Part shown: positions 1-8,516 of the stretch, piece after piece | Layout: every line of letters starts with the position of its first letter | Position numbering within the stretch: the first letter of the stretch is position 1 | Assembly: GCA_030425385.1 (NCBI GenBank) | Contig: JAUIAH010000039.1 | Span: 1 to 64,000, forward strand | Source: Verrucomicrobiia bacterium | Lineage (GTDB): Bacteria > Verrucomicrobiota > Verrucomicrobiia > Verrucomicrobiales > DEV007 | Direction of reading: 5' to 3' | DNA length: 64,000 nt | Program-made: the position numbers and the translations under genes | The notes under the pieces: model-generated | What the model was told of the DNA's origin: nothing | The model's database searches: none | What the model saw: the letters and a program-made list of their open reading frames with translations, nothing else

Positions 1-111
1 AAAGACCCTTATGAATTGCCGAACGGCTATCCATTGGTGCACTCGGAAACGCTCCCGCAATGGAACTACACATGTTATCCATTTGAACCTCTAAAAGCTC
101 ATCTTAACTAA
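1..111 (+). CDS. C-terminal fragment of an unidentified protein
   Basis: An open frame enters from the left edge and runs 36 codons to a TAA at 109-111. It is rich in Pro, Tyr and Leu and ends in PLKAHLN. I do not recognise the family. It converges on and overlaps by about 20 bases the 3' end of the truncated methyltransferase on the other strand, so one of the two may owe its present end to a rearrangement. It could be the true end of a glycan-modifying enzyme, judging only by its neighbours. The base of the gene lies outside the window, so neither start nor function can be given. Confidence 0.4.
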   Translation, partial: KDPYELPNGYPLVHSETLPQWNYTCYPFEPLKAHLN

Positions 112-549
112 TTCTTGCGCCATTCCATAGTGAGGTTCGATCGGAAAATACTTGTTGGGCGTTTGTACGAAGATCCGCTCACCAACACGCAACATCTCCG
201 CTGCCATTTTTGCTTGGTTCTCTTTGGTCTCGACATGCTCAATAACAGAGTTTGAATGAACGAGATCAAAAGAGCGATCTTCATACTGAGAAAGGTTGGT
301 GGCGTCGCCAGCGATACTTTTGACATAGGAACACGATGTCGGGACCTCTTGGAAGTTGAGCAGCAAGACTTCCACTTCTTTCTTGACATCTCCCCAGTGA
401 GAACGCCAGAACGCTTCGGTTCCTCCGACGTCAAGTATTCGGCATGGCTTCGGAACCGAGTCCATCAAGGACTCGAAAAAACGAAAACGTCGCTCCCTAA
501 AACGGTGTGCGATCGAACCATTGACATAAGGATTGGAAAAATTGGCCAT
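91..549 (-). CDS. class I SAM-dependent methyltransferase, C-terminally truncated
   Basis: The 152-residue product starts like a small Methyltransf_11-type enzyme: the SAM-binding ILDVGGTE motif is near residue 40, an acidic GDAT motif near 82 and FDLVHSNSVIEHV near 95-107. The late core motif TPNKYFPIEPH is present near 132, but the protein stops about 11 residues later. Relatives as I remember them continue for roughly 70-90 residues with a hydrophobic Phe/Pro-rich stretch. The gene is the last in the leftward polysaccharide operon and its end overlaps a convergent gene fragment, so a deletion or insertion near base 130 probably removed the tail. It was likely a glycan or lipid O-methyltransferase and may be non-functional now. 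Confidence 0.7.
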   Translation of the reverse strand: MANFSNPYVNGSIAHRFRERRFRFFESLMDSVPKPCRILDVGGTEAFWRSHWGDVKKEVEVLLLNFQEVPTSCSYVKSIAGDATNLSQYEDRSFDLVHSNSVIEHVETKENQAKMAAEMLRVGERIFVQTPNKYFPIEPHYGMAQELVKMSF

Positions 550-596
550 ATTGCCTTGTTATCCCTATTTTTATGTCGGTGGGAATACCGGCTTAC

Positions 597-1997
597 TCAG
601 GCATCGAGAACCGCTTCGTAGAGCGCGCGCTGCTTTGCATTTACCAAACGGGTATTGTGCCACAAAAGGTTGAATTGGCCGCCGAAACGACGACAAGTTG
701 ATTTGATATCGCGAATGGCCGAAAGCGCCTTGTCGCCGTGACCGAGATCCATGTATGGTTTGTCTATGACCGATACATCCATGACGTGAAGCGGCCTCTC
801 TCGAAGCCTTAATTGACGACGGTTCTTAAGATCATAGAGTTGGTACTCTTGGCAAGTGCCGCAGCGGAACCCAATATGTTCCGGGAACCCCAAAGTGCTA
901 TCGTATTGCAGGTCCGCCTCCTCCCAATAGGCTGGCGTGATGGCTTGGTCCCAACGCAAATAATGCTGCCTGCCACCCCACTTGCTTTGTGTGATCCCGA
1001 GAGTCTTGCCGAGGTCCAGCAACCGATGGAATTCCGTCCTGATCGCATCGGAACTGTTGTAGGAGCTGTAGCTGGGGTGGATTCCAACCTCATGGCCTCG
1101 TTCCGAAATCTCATGGATCAGTGACCTTACAACTGGCTCCTCGATGCAGTAGTCTCCATCGATCGAGGGCTTGTTGTTTGAAGAGATGAAATAGAACGCG
1201 CTCCGGAGATCCCTCTGCTCGCTTTGGCGCATGATATAGTCGAGATTATTGAATGGGTCTGCGTTTTTCCGCCGGTTGTCCCTCCACAACCATTTACAAG
1301 CCTCCCGGGAAGCTGGATTGGCCACGAATGTCTTCAATGAGCGCTTAATGGCGTCTCTCCAGTTCCAGTTTCTGAAGTAGAACAGGAAATCGATATCGTG
1401 CGACAGTCGAAGCTCGTAATTGCGGGCGGGTCGAACAAAATCCAACGAGGGCCAGAGTCGCTGCACAGCAGCGAACACTACTTCGACGTACTCGTCGACC
1501 AAGGCTCGGCTGATCGTACCGAACCGGCTCGAAGCCGATTGCAGATAAGGGAAACGGCCGTGCTTATCACGACCGCCATCCGCCACTTCCTCGTAGCGGG
1601 AAAGCAGGAAAAATGCGCTTCCTAGTAGATCGCCATTTATGGTTATCTGTTGGTTGCTATCCTGGCTCGCGATCTCTGGCAGTTCGAGGCCAAAAAAAGC
1701 CGGAATATCCTGATGAGTTGTCTCAATGCCGAGCCAAGTTGGTATTGAGTAGGTTCGCTTCTTCTTTGGAAGTGATGCGGGTGTTAGCCACTCACGTTGC
1801 GGTGTGTGAAAAAATATGTCGGCAATCCTGAGCCTCCTGCCCTGGAATTCGACGACGGTAAAGCCTTCGTCCTTGGCCACATCTGATTGCTTCCACGGGA
1901 TGCCTAAAAAATCCCCCAGAAGCAAAGCCATTGTGTAGTGCCATTCTTCCTGGAACCTAGTGGTTGTCGAGGCAAGAAGCATGATTACGGGAGGCAT
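597..1997 (-). CDS. polysaccharide deacetylase-like protein
   Basis: This 466-residue protein has an N-terminal alpha/beta half and a C-terminal half that looks like the carbohydrate esterase NodB fold. LRLSHDIDFL near residue 197 supplies the Asp pair typical of the first deacetylase motif, GHEVGIHPSYSS near 305 supplies the H-x(3-4)-H/S metal motif, and a GRQHYLRW stretch near 345 follows. Such DUF7033/deacetylase proteins occur in capsule clusters and are presumed to remove N-acetyl groups from the glycan or its precursor. There is no signal peptide, so a cytoplasmic role is likely. It begins 6 bases after the stop of the upstream methyltransferase gene, which indicates co-transcription. 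The substrate cannot be read from the sequence. Confidence 0.7.
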   Translation of the reverse strand: MPPVIMLLASTTTRFQEEWHYTMALLLGDFLGIPWKQSDVAKDEGFTVVEFQGRRLRIADIFFHTPQREWLTPASLPKKKRTYSIPTWLGIETTHQDIPAFFGLELPEIASQDSNQQITINGDLLGSAFFLLSRYEEVADGGRDKHGRFPYLQSASSRFGTISRALVDEYVEVVFAAVQRLWPSLDFVRPARNYELRLSHDIDFLFYFRNWNWRDAIKRSLKTFVANPASREACKWLWRDNRRKNADPFNNLDYIMRQSEQRDLRSAFYFISSNNKPSIDGDYCIEEPVVRSLIHEISERGHEVGIHPSYSSYNSSDAIRTEFHRLLDLGKTLGITQSKWGGRQHYLRWDQAITPAYWEEADLQYDSTLGFPEHIGFRCGTCQEYQLYDLKNRRQLRLRERPLHVMDVSVIDKPYMDLGHGDKALSAIRDIKSTCRRFGGQFNLLWHNTRLVNAKQRALYEAVLDA

Positions 1998-2003
1998 TCT
2001 CTT

Positions 2004-2963
2004 TCATGAAAGTCTGCGCAGCACGACGTGAAGCCCATATTCTGTTGGGAATCGCCGCTTGCCAAGAAATTCGCTTAGGCGGGACATCTTGAACGCATAC
2101 CGATAGTAGAGCCTTCTCAGTTTAGAGCGCCAGTGGAGCGTTGAATTCTTGAACAAATAATCTTTGGGTAGCAGTCGGCCCACAGCCTTGGCCAAATCAT
2201 GGACTGCCATAGGCCTATCGATCTCTTGAATCGTGACTTCAGCATTGGCGCGAAATCGTGATTCCCAGACGTTGGGCTGGAATAAACATACTAAATCAGG
2301 TGGGGAGCAGCTGGTCATCCAGTCCAGGTCCAGTTCTTTGCAGTGTCTTAAGTTTGGGCAGTTAAATACTAGTTGGCCACCCGGCTTTAACATATCAAAG
2401 TACGTTTGCGTGAACTCGAGGGGGGTGTCTACGCACCCTATGGTTCCAACATGATAGATGAGATCGTAAGGAGCACGATCAGACAAGGCCCGTGATTCCG
2501 TGACGGCGAAATGCTCGCCAAATAACGCATTGGCTCGTTCGACGGCACTGTTCGAGATGTCGACGCCGAGAATGCGGTGTCCCGCCTTAATGGCATAGGA
2601 TGTTAAATATCCACATGAGCAACCAAGTTCCAAAATATTGGAGTGTTCGTCGAGTTGGTTGATGCTATCGATTACCAGTTTGTTTTTATCGAAACGGCTG
2701 AGGTGCTGACCCAGTTCCGAAAGAGATCCTTGAGTGAAAAGCGAAGCCAATTCTTGAGCGTACCTAACATGGCCTGCGTAGGAACTCGTCTCTGAAGCGT
2801 GCAAATGTTCGTATATGGATTCGTCTCTCGGAGAGAATCGGCATTTGCAGTCGTTGCAGTCGTATAGCGGCGCTTCGTAGTCAAGGTAAACAGAAAGCGT
2901 ACCTCGGAATGAAACATCTGAAGAGCCGCAGATGGAGCAGTTTGAGACCGGTTGCGTGTGCAT
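2004..2963 (-). CDS. SAM-dependent methyltransferase with N-terminal zinc ribbon
   Basis: The 319-residue product opens with a CxxC...CxxC pair (CSICGSS and CNDCKC, within the first 40 residues), as in C-methyltransferases and related enzymes of deoxysugar pathways. A Rossmann SAM site follows (ILELGCSCGYLT near residue 113) with GVDIS as the acidic motif and LKPGGQLVFNCPN as the late motif. I chose the ATG at 2963 instead of an upstream Met at 3032, because the longer frame would overlap the pyruvyl transferase gene, whose stop codon is at 2965-2967. The gene is therefore butted end to end with its neighbours. It probably methylates a nucleotide sugar or a glycan terminus. Confidence 0.75.
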   Translation of the reverse strand: MHTQPVSNCSICGSSDVSFRGTLSVYLDYEAPLYDCNDCKCRFSPRDESIYEHLHASETSSYAGHVRYAQELASLFTQGSLSELGQHLSRFDKNKLVIDSINQLDEHSNILELGCSCGYLTSYAIKAGHRILGVDISNSAVERANALFGEHFAVTESRALSDRAPYDLIYHVGTIGCVDTPLEFTQTYFDMLKPGGQLVFNCPNLRHCKELDLDWMTSCSPPDLVCLFQPNVWESRFRANAEVTIQEIDRPMAVHDLAKAVGRLLPKDYLFKNSTLHWRSKLRRLYYRYAFKMSRLSEFLGKRRFPTEYGLHVVLRRLS

Positions 2964-2964
2964 T

Positions 2965-4188
2965 CTATTTGGTGAAGTGATCTCTATAAGTGTTTGCGAA
3001 TAGAGAGCCATTTTCCCTAATTTTAGCGGCAACTGATTTTTGACGGTCTATCAAAGACGAAACGATTTGTTCCCGGCGTCGAAAAAGCTCCTGGATAAGT
3101 TCAAGCAAAGAGTCCTTGTCGAGATCGTCCAAGCTGTCCGACACGAAGTCGCCCAGACCATACATGGTCATTGCATCCCGATATTTGTCGTGCCACGAAA
3201 GTGATATGCACGGAACTCCTGAAGATAGAGAAGCAATTATGCTATGATACCTAGCCCCAATGTGAATAGCAGCATTTGAGATGATAGACTTGAGTTCGAT
3301 GGCGGAAAGGTCGGCATCGACAATTGGGACTGGATGTTCAAAGCCTTCCTCGGCGATTAGGTCACAGACGGCTTTGTCGCATGCTTCTGGCTTGCACACG
3401 CTTGGCCGGTAGGTATGGGGAACGAGTAAGACCTGATGACCGAGATGGTGAATACAACGGATGATGTTGCGGCAGAGCAGAACATGATTGTTTGAGCCTT
3501 CTTGGGCGCCAAGTTTGTAAAGGACCGAGCTAGGGGACAATGAAACGTAATTCGTGTGGTCGCGTAGATGTGCTACCTTCGCAGTGAGGGTTCGCCCAAG
3601 TTCCTTTTCGTGGGAAAGTACGCAGGCCACGTCTGGGAATACTTTTGTTGTTTTGTGTGGGAGTAGTGCATGGACGGATTGCTCGCACTTTTCGCCTCGG
3701 CAGAAAATGAGAGGTTGGGATTTCAGATCCAACTTAGCCATCAGACGAATGGGAAAGCTCGAAAATGGACCGTAAGTTTGAGTCCATGCCAAAAATGGTA
3801 TTTTGAAAAGCCTGGCCAACAAAAAGTAAAAGAAGCGGGTTTGCAGAGGCCCAAGAGAACGGCCGTTTGGTGGACCGACATAGGTCAACGCAGTCAAGTC
3901 GACGATGAGATCAGCATTTCTCATCGTCGAAAGGTATGAAGCCCTTCTATTTCTTGATAGCTTTTGAAAGACCCAAGGGGGCATGAAATCTTTCAGCGAT
4001 ATCTTGCGAAGCACGTTCATCCCAAGCTTGTCAGCCCAAAGTTGTTCTCGGGGGAACTCGGCATTGGGGACGGAGAAGGTGAAGGAAGCATCCTTAAACT
4101 GTTCGGTAAGGACGCCTTGGAGCGCTTGGGCGAGCGCCATGCCACCTTTGTTGCCCTGGAGACATAGGCCTGTTACTAAGATTTTCAT
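2965..4188 (-). CDS. polysaccharide pyruvyl transferase family protein
   Basis: The 407-residue protein begins with MKILVTGLCLQGNKGG, the usual N-terminal beta strand and glycine turn of the CsaB/WcaK pyruvyl transferase family. Further family marks are DLIVDLTALTY near residue 95, the YGPF loop near 145, a DVACVL strand near 200 and the C-terminal region IHIGARYHSIIASLSSGVP, whose R-x-H-x-x-x-x-A pattern is the best family signature. These enzymes move a pyruvate ketal from PEP to a sugar of an exported glycan. Some members act on other groups, so the donor is inferred. It lies between the zinc-ribbon methyltransferase and a nitroreductase-like gene, a pairing that also occurs in other capsule loci. 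Confidence 0.85.
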   Translation of the reverse strand: MKILVTGLCLQGNKGGMALAQALQGVLTEQFKDASFTFSVPNAEFPREQLWADKLGMNVLRKISLKDFMPPWVFQKLSRNRRASYLSTMRNADLIVDLTALTYVGPPNGRSLGPLQTRFFYFLLARLFKIPFLAWTQTYGPFSSFPIRLMAKLDLKSQPLIFCRGEKCEQSVHALLPHKTTKVFPDVACVLSHEKELGRTLTAKVAHLRDHTNYVSLSPSSVLYKLGAQEGSNNHVLLCRNIIRCIHHLGHQVLLVPHTYRPSVCKPEACDKAVCDLIAEEGFEHPVPIVDADLSAIELKSIISNAAIHIGARYHSIIASLSSGVPCISLSWHDKYRDAMTMYGLGDFVSDSLDDLDKDSLLELIQELFRRREQIVSSLIDRQKSVAAKIRENGSLFANTYRDHFTK

Positions 4189-4224
4189 GGGGTGTATCGA
4201 TTTAGCCTAGTGCCAGGTCCTACT

Positions 4225-5208
4225 CTAGACGGTCTTCACGATTTCTTCTGCGTCTCGATGATATTTTTTTGGGACTAGCACTTGGCTGGCGGGATAGCCA
4301 CAAGCGATCATCATGATAAAGATCTCGCTCGATTGGGCGCCGATCAATCCCCGCAATTCATCGTGGAGGTCATCGGTCACGTTGAGGTTCAACATGCACG
4401 TCGCAATGCCCTTGGCGTTTAGAGAGTAGCCCAGAGTCATCGAGAATAATCCGCCATCGACGTAAACGGCGTTACGTTCTCGTATGCCCTGATAATAGCC
4501 GAGATCTCCGGTGATGATCAGGATGCAGGCATCATTGCGCCATGCGCTCCGATTGTTTTGGATCTCCAAGGCACGCTTCTTTTTTTCGGGGTCTCGTATG
4601 ATGTATACGCGGCAAGGTTGCCGATTGCAGGCAGAGGGGCTTCGAAGAGCCACTGAGGCCGAGTCAAGAATGATCGTCGGGTCAACGGTCTTCGCGGCGT
4701 AGTCTCGGCAGCTTCGGCGGGAAACGGCGAGGGAGTCAAAACTGTCTGTTTTGGGGCCCTCAAAGCCTTGTGCCTCTGGCATTTGATTGGGAGAGATCGG
4801 TGATTCCAATCTCGCCGAGAGTCGGTCCGTGGCATCGGAGAAATGCTTAACTGGATGAGCAAGTGATTCGTTGAGGTTACAGTATTCTCGGAGGGTTTGG
4901 ACGGAACTGACGATTAAGGAGTCCGTTCCGTAGGCGTCAAGATACGTCGTGATGTTGTCGATTAATCGTTCGACAGTAGCGGTTGCAAATCCTGGCCGGG
5001 TGGGCCGGTAGATCATCCCAACCTCTACCGCGTGCGCTTGCCGAATGATGAGACCTTGGAGCTTGCTGCGAGAATCGGCGTCTGCAAAGGTGCTCGAGTA
5101 GCGGGCATATTTGCAATAGTCTCTCAGGTGACTGGAAATGCCGCGAGAGCGTTCGATCCACTTCCGCTTGAGTTCCTTGAGTCTCTCAACAATGTACTTA
5201 GACGGCAT
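4225..5208 (-). CDS. nitroreductase-family protein of the polysaccharide cluster
   Basis: The 327-residue protein carries an FMN-binding nitroreductase domain in its second half (residues about 165-327). The flavin phosphate motif appears as SRRSCRDY near 165 and the second motif as RSPSACNRQPCRVYII near 190-205; GGLFSMTLGYSLNAKGIATC near 255 is the dimer helix. The N-terminal 150 residues are a charged helical extension unlike simple nitroreductases. In glycan clusters such proteins sit next to pyruvyl transferases; their redox role in polymer modification is not established. The gene overlaps the upstream flippase gene by 11 bases, which supports translational coupling. Confidence 0.8.
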   Translation of the reverse strand: MPSKYIVERLKELKRKWIERSRGISSHLRDYCKYARYSSTFADADSRSKLQGLIIRQAHAVEVGMIYRPTRPGFATATVERLIDNITTYLDAYGTDSLIVSSVQTLREYCNLNESLAHPVKHFSDATDRLSARLESPISPNQMPEAQGFEGPKTDSFDSLAVSRRSCRDYAAKTVDPTIILDSASVALRSPSACNRQPCRVYIIRDPEKKKRALEIQNNRSAWRNDACILIITGDLGYYQGIRERNAVYVDGGLFSMTLGYSLNAKGIATCMLNLNVTDDLHDELRGLIGAQSSEIFIMMIACGYPASQVLVPKKYHRDAEEIVKTV

Positions 5209-6619
5209 ATTGGTCGACAGTAGCTTTTAGTTTGAGAAGTGCTCGGATACTAAAAGTAAGATGGAGACAGCAGCCGATGGCAAGGATGCAGAAAAGGCTT
5301 GCGGTGTGGGTGATGACGAGAGTAAGGCAGAAGGAAGCGATAGCTGGAGCAATGCCACCGAGGAACAGGTTCCGAGCGAAATCTGGGAGACGACGAAGCT
5401 TGCGTCCCCAAAACGCGTTGACAGCGAGATAGGCAAGAGCGGAGACCGTGCAGAATGCTATCACGGTTTCAGAAGCACCCAAAAAGAGTATGCCAAAAGC
5501 TAGAGCCCCAATCCTTGCGCTCACGAGGGCGATATTGACTACTGACTCGGCTTTAAAAAAGCCGAAGGCGGTAAAGTAGCTAGTGCTATTGGATACAGCA
5601 TTGAAATAGGCCATCAGGCACACCGGAGGTAAGAGGCTTGCCATTTGAGCCCACTGGTCGCCAAAGATGTCGGAAGCATAGCCGCTGAGGGCTGCAATAA
5701 GTGAGAGTGGGAAGCCGAATCCGATGCATATAAAGAGATGCACGCGCTCAAAAATGTCTTCCTTACTCCGTTGGCTCAGGTTGGCTAAACTTGCGTGAGT
5801 TACTTGCCAAAGCGAGGTGCTAGCAATTCTCAGTGGCGTGACGACCACGCGCTCTGTTAATGCGAGCAGGCCAGCCCAGTATTGTCCGAAGAAGATTTGG
5901 AGACTAAAGAAGATGGCAACCTTGGACGCGCCATTGAGAAAGGCGGTCGAGAATACTCTTTTGGGGAACTCTTGGTGGTCGACTAGCGTCTTGATGATCG
6001 CTGGTTTTGTCAATTTGGCAGAGAGAATGTAAGCATGGAGCTTATGGAAGTGGCCGATATTAGGAACTAGGACGGCAAACAAGCTTGCGAATAGATATCC
6101 GATTACTAGTGAGTTTCCTCCTGATAGCGAAGAGTAGTTGAGCAAAAGCAGTGGAATGCCAACCGTGCCTAGTGCGGTGATAATTTTCGCGATAGCGAGT
6201 CTTCGGTAAAGACTGCGTCTGGTGCACCAGTAGCTGTAGATTTGGAAGAGAACGGTGACAAAGGTTCCAAGTGGAGTTAGCCAGAGCCAGTGGGGCGTAG
6301 CGTTTAGATCTAAGACCTCAAGGATCTCTTGATGTGCAATGGCAATGATTACCAACATGAGCACAGAACTCAAGAGTGCGAATGACAGCGCAAGGATGAC
6401 GAGATTCTTGGCGTCAGAGGTGTCTTTGGCCAATGGGATGGCGATTTCGAGGCGGCCTGAAGCCGCGAGAACGAAGACGCCGGTGATGCTTAAGTATAAA
6501 GTGAGAATCGAGTAGTCTTCGGGGGTGAAGACTCGAGACATCACGGGAATTGCCATCAGACCAATAAACTGAGCGGCAATGGTCGCTGTGGAGAAGGATG
6601 CTAAGCGCTGCAGATACAC
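5198..6619 (-). CDS. Wzx-type polysaccharide flippase (MOP superfamily)
   Basis: The 473-residue protein is almost wholly hydrophobic, with about 12 to 14 predicted membrane segments. The N-terminal region LQRLASFSTATIAAQFIG followed by PVMSRVFTPEDYSILTLYLS matches the usual first two helices of O-antigen and capsule translocases, including the F-x-P-x-D-Y/F turn. It should carry lipid-linked repeat units across the inner membrane for Wzy-type polymerisation. No Wzy polymerase or chain-length regulator lies within the window, so these may be further left or elsewhere. The gene overlaps the downstream nitroreductase gene by 11 bases. Confidence 0.88.
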   Translation of the reverse strand: MYLQRLASFSTATIAAQFIGLMAIPVMSRVFTPEDYSILTLYLSITGVFVLAASGRLEIAIPLAKDTSDAKNLVILALSFALLSSVLMLVIIAIAHQEILEVLDLNATPHWLWLTPLGTFVTVLFQIYSYWCTRRSLYRRLAIAKIITALGTVGIPLLLLNYSSLSGGNSLVIGYLFASLFAVLVPNIGHFHKLHAYILSAKLTKPAIIKTLVDHQEFPKRVFSTAFLNGASKVAIFFSLQIFFGQYWAGLLALTERVVVTPLRIASTSLWQVTHASLANLSQRSKEDIFERVHLFICIGFGFPLSLIAALSGYASDIFGDQWAQMASLLPPVCLMAYFNAVSNSTSYFTAFGFFKAESVVNIALVSARIGALAFGILFLGASETVIAFCTVSALAYLAVNAFWGRKLRRLPDFARNLFLGGIAPAIASFCLTLVITHTASLFCILAIGCCLHLTFSIRALLKLKATVDQYAV

Positions 6620-6662
6620 TCACCTTATGACTTGCTAGATTCGCTATTGCGAATCGGTTCCG

Positions 6663-6944
6663 CTATTCGTCGTCGTCGTCTTCTGGCGTCGCCTCTGGCG
6701 CACGGCTGGAACCCCCAGGCTTGTGTTTTTGCATGCCATCAAACACTTCGTCGATACCGAAGATGGATGTCATGCCCAGTGAGAATCCGAAGGAAAGGGC
6801 GACGAGCAATAAGCCCGCGAGGGCGACCTCGCCGATCTTTGGGCGGAATCGAGGGTTAGGGGAACGCTTCGCATAGAACAGCAGGATTGGAATGCATGCG
6901 GTGACGCAAACCGCGAAGATGATCCAGAATGTGGTAGATGCCAT
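6663..6944 (-). CDS. small two-helix membrane protein
   Basis: The 93-residue product has two clear membrane segments (about residues 5-25 and 39-60), a basic loop between them (RSPNPRFRPK) and a C-terminal tail that ends in a run of acidic residues. I do not recognise a family. It sits between the flippase and the WecG-type glycosyltransferase with short spacers of about 40 and 27 bases, so it is most likely part of the polysaccharide operon. A scaffold or stabilising role for the neighbouring membrane proteins is possible but is a guess from position only. Confidence 0.65.
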   Translation of the reverse strand: MASTTFWIIFAVCVTACIPILLFYAKRSPNPRFRPKIGEVALAGLLLVALSFGFSLGMTSIFGIDEVFDGMQKHKPGGSSRAPEATPEDDDDE

Positions 6945-6971
6945 GGTTCGTGCGGTTGGATGGAGGGGCCT

Positions 6972-7757
6972 TTATTTGGCTAGGCAAAGGTCCGCGATGA
7001 AGCGTAAGTTGTGCGTTAAATAGCGGCGCCACAGTCGGCGAGGTTCCATGGCGAGGCGGTAGGCCCATTCCATGCCGATCTTTTGCAGGAAAGGAGGGGC
7101 CATTTTGACTTTCCCGGCGTGGAAGGCGAAGGCCGCTCCTATTCCTAGGTAGACGGCAGGAGGGAGCTGGTGTTTTTGTTGGGCGAGCCAGGTTTCTTGT
7201 TTGGGGCAGCCGAAACAGGTCCAGACGACATCAGGATTTGCTTTTTTAATCTTGGAAATGGTTTCTTGGTGATGATCGTCAGACCACTCGCCAAAGGGTG
7301 GGGAGTGGTCCCCGACGATTTGGGCATTGGGGAATCGCTGCTCAAGTTTGGCTCGGAGGGTAGTGCGGATTTCGTCGCTGCTGCCTAGGAGATAGTGGCG
7401 GAGGGGGCTGTTGGGGTGGTCTTGGCACTTTTGGAACGTACGTTCCATGAGGGTGGGGCCGTAGACGCGGTCTTTGAGATTGGCCTGGTACTTCCGATTG
7501 AGGACCCAGATGAGGGGCATTCCGTCCGGGACGATCAAATCAAAGTTATCGATGACTTTGCGGTAGGCTGGGTCGTGGCGAGCGAGGGAGAGGACGTGGG
7601 TGTTGGCGGCGGCGATGAGATAGGGGTGATCTTGTGCTTGGGCCCAGGTGGTGATTTGCTCGATGGTTTGGTCGTAGGTGGTGACGGCGACTTGGGTGCC
7701 GATGATGTCTCTGGTGACGATGTCAGAAGTTGACTCTATTTCTTGGTGAGGAGCCAT
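6972..7757 (-). CDS. WecG/TagA/CpsF-family glycosyltransferase (GT26)
   Basis: The 261-residue protein shows the full GT26 pattern: AAANTHVLSLAR near residue 48, the catalytic VPDGMPLIW near 75, KDRVYGPTLM near 93, YLLGSS near 120 and the C-terminal CFGCPKQETWL and GIGAAFAFHAG motifs near 187 and 211. It ends in the amphipathic WAYRL...PRRLWRRY tail that attaches this family to the membrane. The enzyme adds a sugar, often ManNAcA or a related residue, to an undecaprenyl-linked acceptor. It is the only clear glycosyltransferase here. Its start overlaps the preceding gene by about 22 bases. Confidence 0.9.
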   Translation of the reverse strand: MAPHQEIESTSDIVTRDIIGTQVAVTTYDQTIEQITTWAQAQDHPYLIAAANTHVLSLARHDPAYRKVIDNFDLIVPDGMPLIWVLNRKYQANLKDRVYGPTLMERTFQKCQDHPNSPLRHYLLGSSDEIRTTLRAKLEQRFPNAQIVGDHSPPFGEWSDDHHQETISKIKKANPDVVWTCFGCPKQETWLAQQKHQLPPAVYLGIGAAFAFHAGKVKMAPPFLQKIGMEWAYRLAMEPRRLWRRYLTHNLRFIADLCLAK

Positions 7758-8455
7758 TTGTCGGCTTCGAAGGTGATTTTAAGGTGCTGTTCTTTGGCGA
7801 AGCGGGTGACTGCTAGGCGGACGCCGTCCCAGGTGTAGTCGTCGCCGAAGATGATGCCGCCCTTTGCGAGTATGGGCCAGTAGTCGAGGAGGTCTTGGTA
7901 GACGTCTTCTTCTTCGTGGCTGCCATCGATGTAGATGAGTTGGCTTTGGATGCCGTGGGTACGGAGGAAGAGGGCGGCGGTGGCGGAGGTTTGGGGGAAG
8001 GGGATGATGCGCTTTTGGTGTCCTGCGTGACAGACGTTGGCGAGGAATTGGTAGTAGACGCTGGGGTAACCGTGCTTGAGTTGGAGGCTTTGGTAGCGCT
8101 CAGGGTCTTGGTGGTTTTGCCAGAATTCGAGAGCGCCTAGCCAGGTATCGATGCAGAGAATTTGAGCGTTTTTGCCATGCTTGGAGAGGGCGTTGGCCAT
8201 GGTGATGGCGGAGCCGCCTTTCCAGGTGCCGACTTCGATGATGAGATCAAGGCTGGTTGCTTGAGCAATGAGATTCTCAAAGGCGGGGGAGTCGCTTCCC
8301 CAACCGGAGAGATCGTTTGGGTAGGTGGTGTGGTCGAAGTCCTGGTATGGGTTGGTGGCGTGAAGGAGGTCGGTGAGGGAGTACGCTGCCCGTTCAGCGC
8401 ACTCCGGGTTGGCGCGTTGCTTGGCCGGTTTGAGCTTTTTGATAGAGTAACCCAT
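7736..8455 (-). CDS. class I methyltransferase (Methyltransf_24 / CmcI-like)
   Basis: The 239-residue protein has a SAM-binding core: LIIEVGTWKGGSAI near residue 70, an acidic LCIDTW strand near 100 and a metal-binding type LIYIDGSHEEEDVYQDL near 173. The strand GGIIFGDDYTWDGV near 200 completes the CmcI/Methyltransf_24 pattern, in which the Asp residues bind a divalent metal. Family members methylate small molecules or sugar hydroxyls. The first 60 residues, rich in Lys and Pro, are variable. It overlaps the following glycosyltransferase gene and is separated by about 60 bases from the GDP-mannose dehydratase gene, so it belongs to the same operon. The substrate is unknown, presumably a glycan unit. 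Confidence 0.8.
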   Translation of the reverse strand: MGYSIKKLKPAKQRANPECAERAAYSLTDLLHATNPYQDFDHTTYPNDLSGWGSDSPAFENLIAQATSLDLIIEVGTWKGGSAITMANALSKHGKNAQILCIDTWLGALEFWQNHQDPERYQSLQLKHGYPSVYYQFLANVCHAGHQKRIIPFPQTSATAALFLRTHGIQSQLIYIDGSHEEEDVYQDLLDYWPILAKGGIIFGDDYTWDGVRLAVTRFAKEQHLKITFEADKWLLTKK

Positions 8456-8516
8456 CCGATAGAGGATGGATTTGAGGAACGATTGGAGTCCTAGAGCGAT
8501 AGCGTAGAGGTGCCGT

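Noticed and set aside
7395-8494. Val/Gly-rich plus-strand frames opposite the polysaccharide genes
   Set aside because: They are reverse readings of the glycosyltransferase and methyltransferase genes and show no start signals or similarity.
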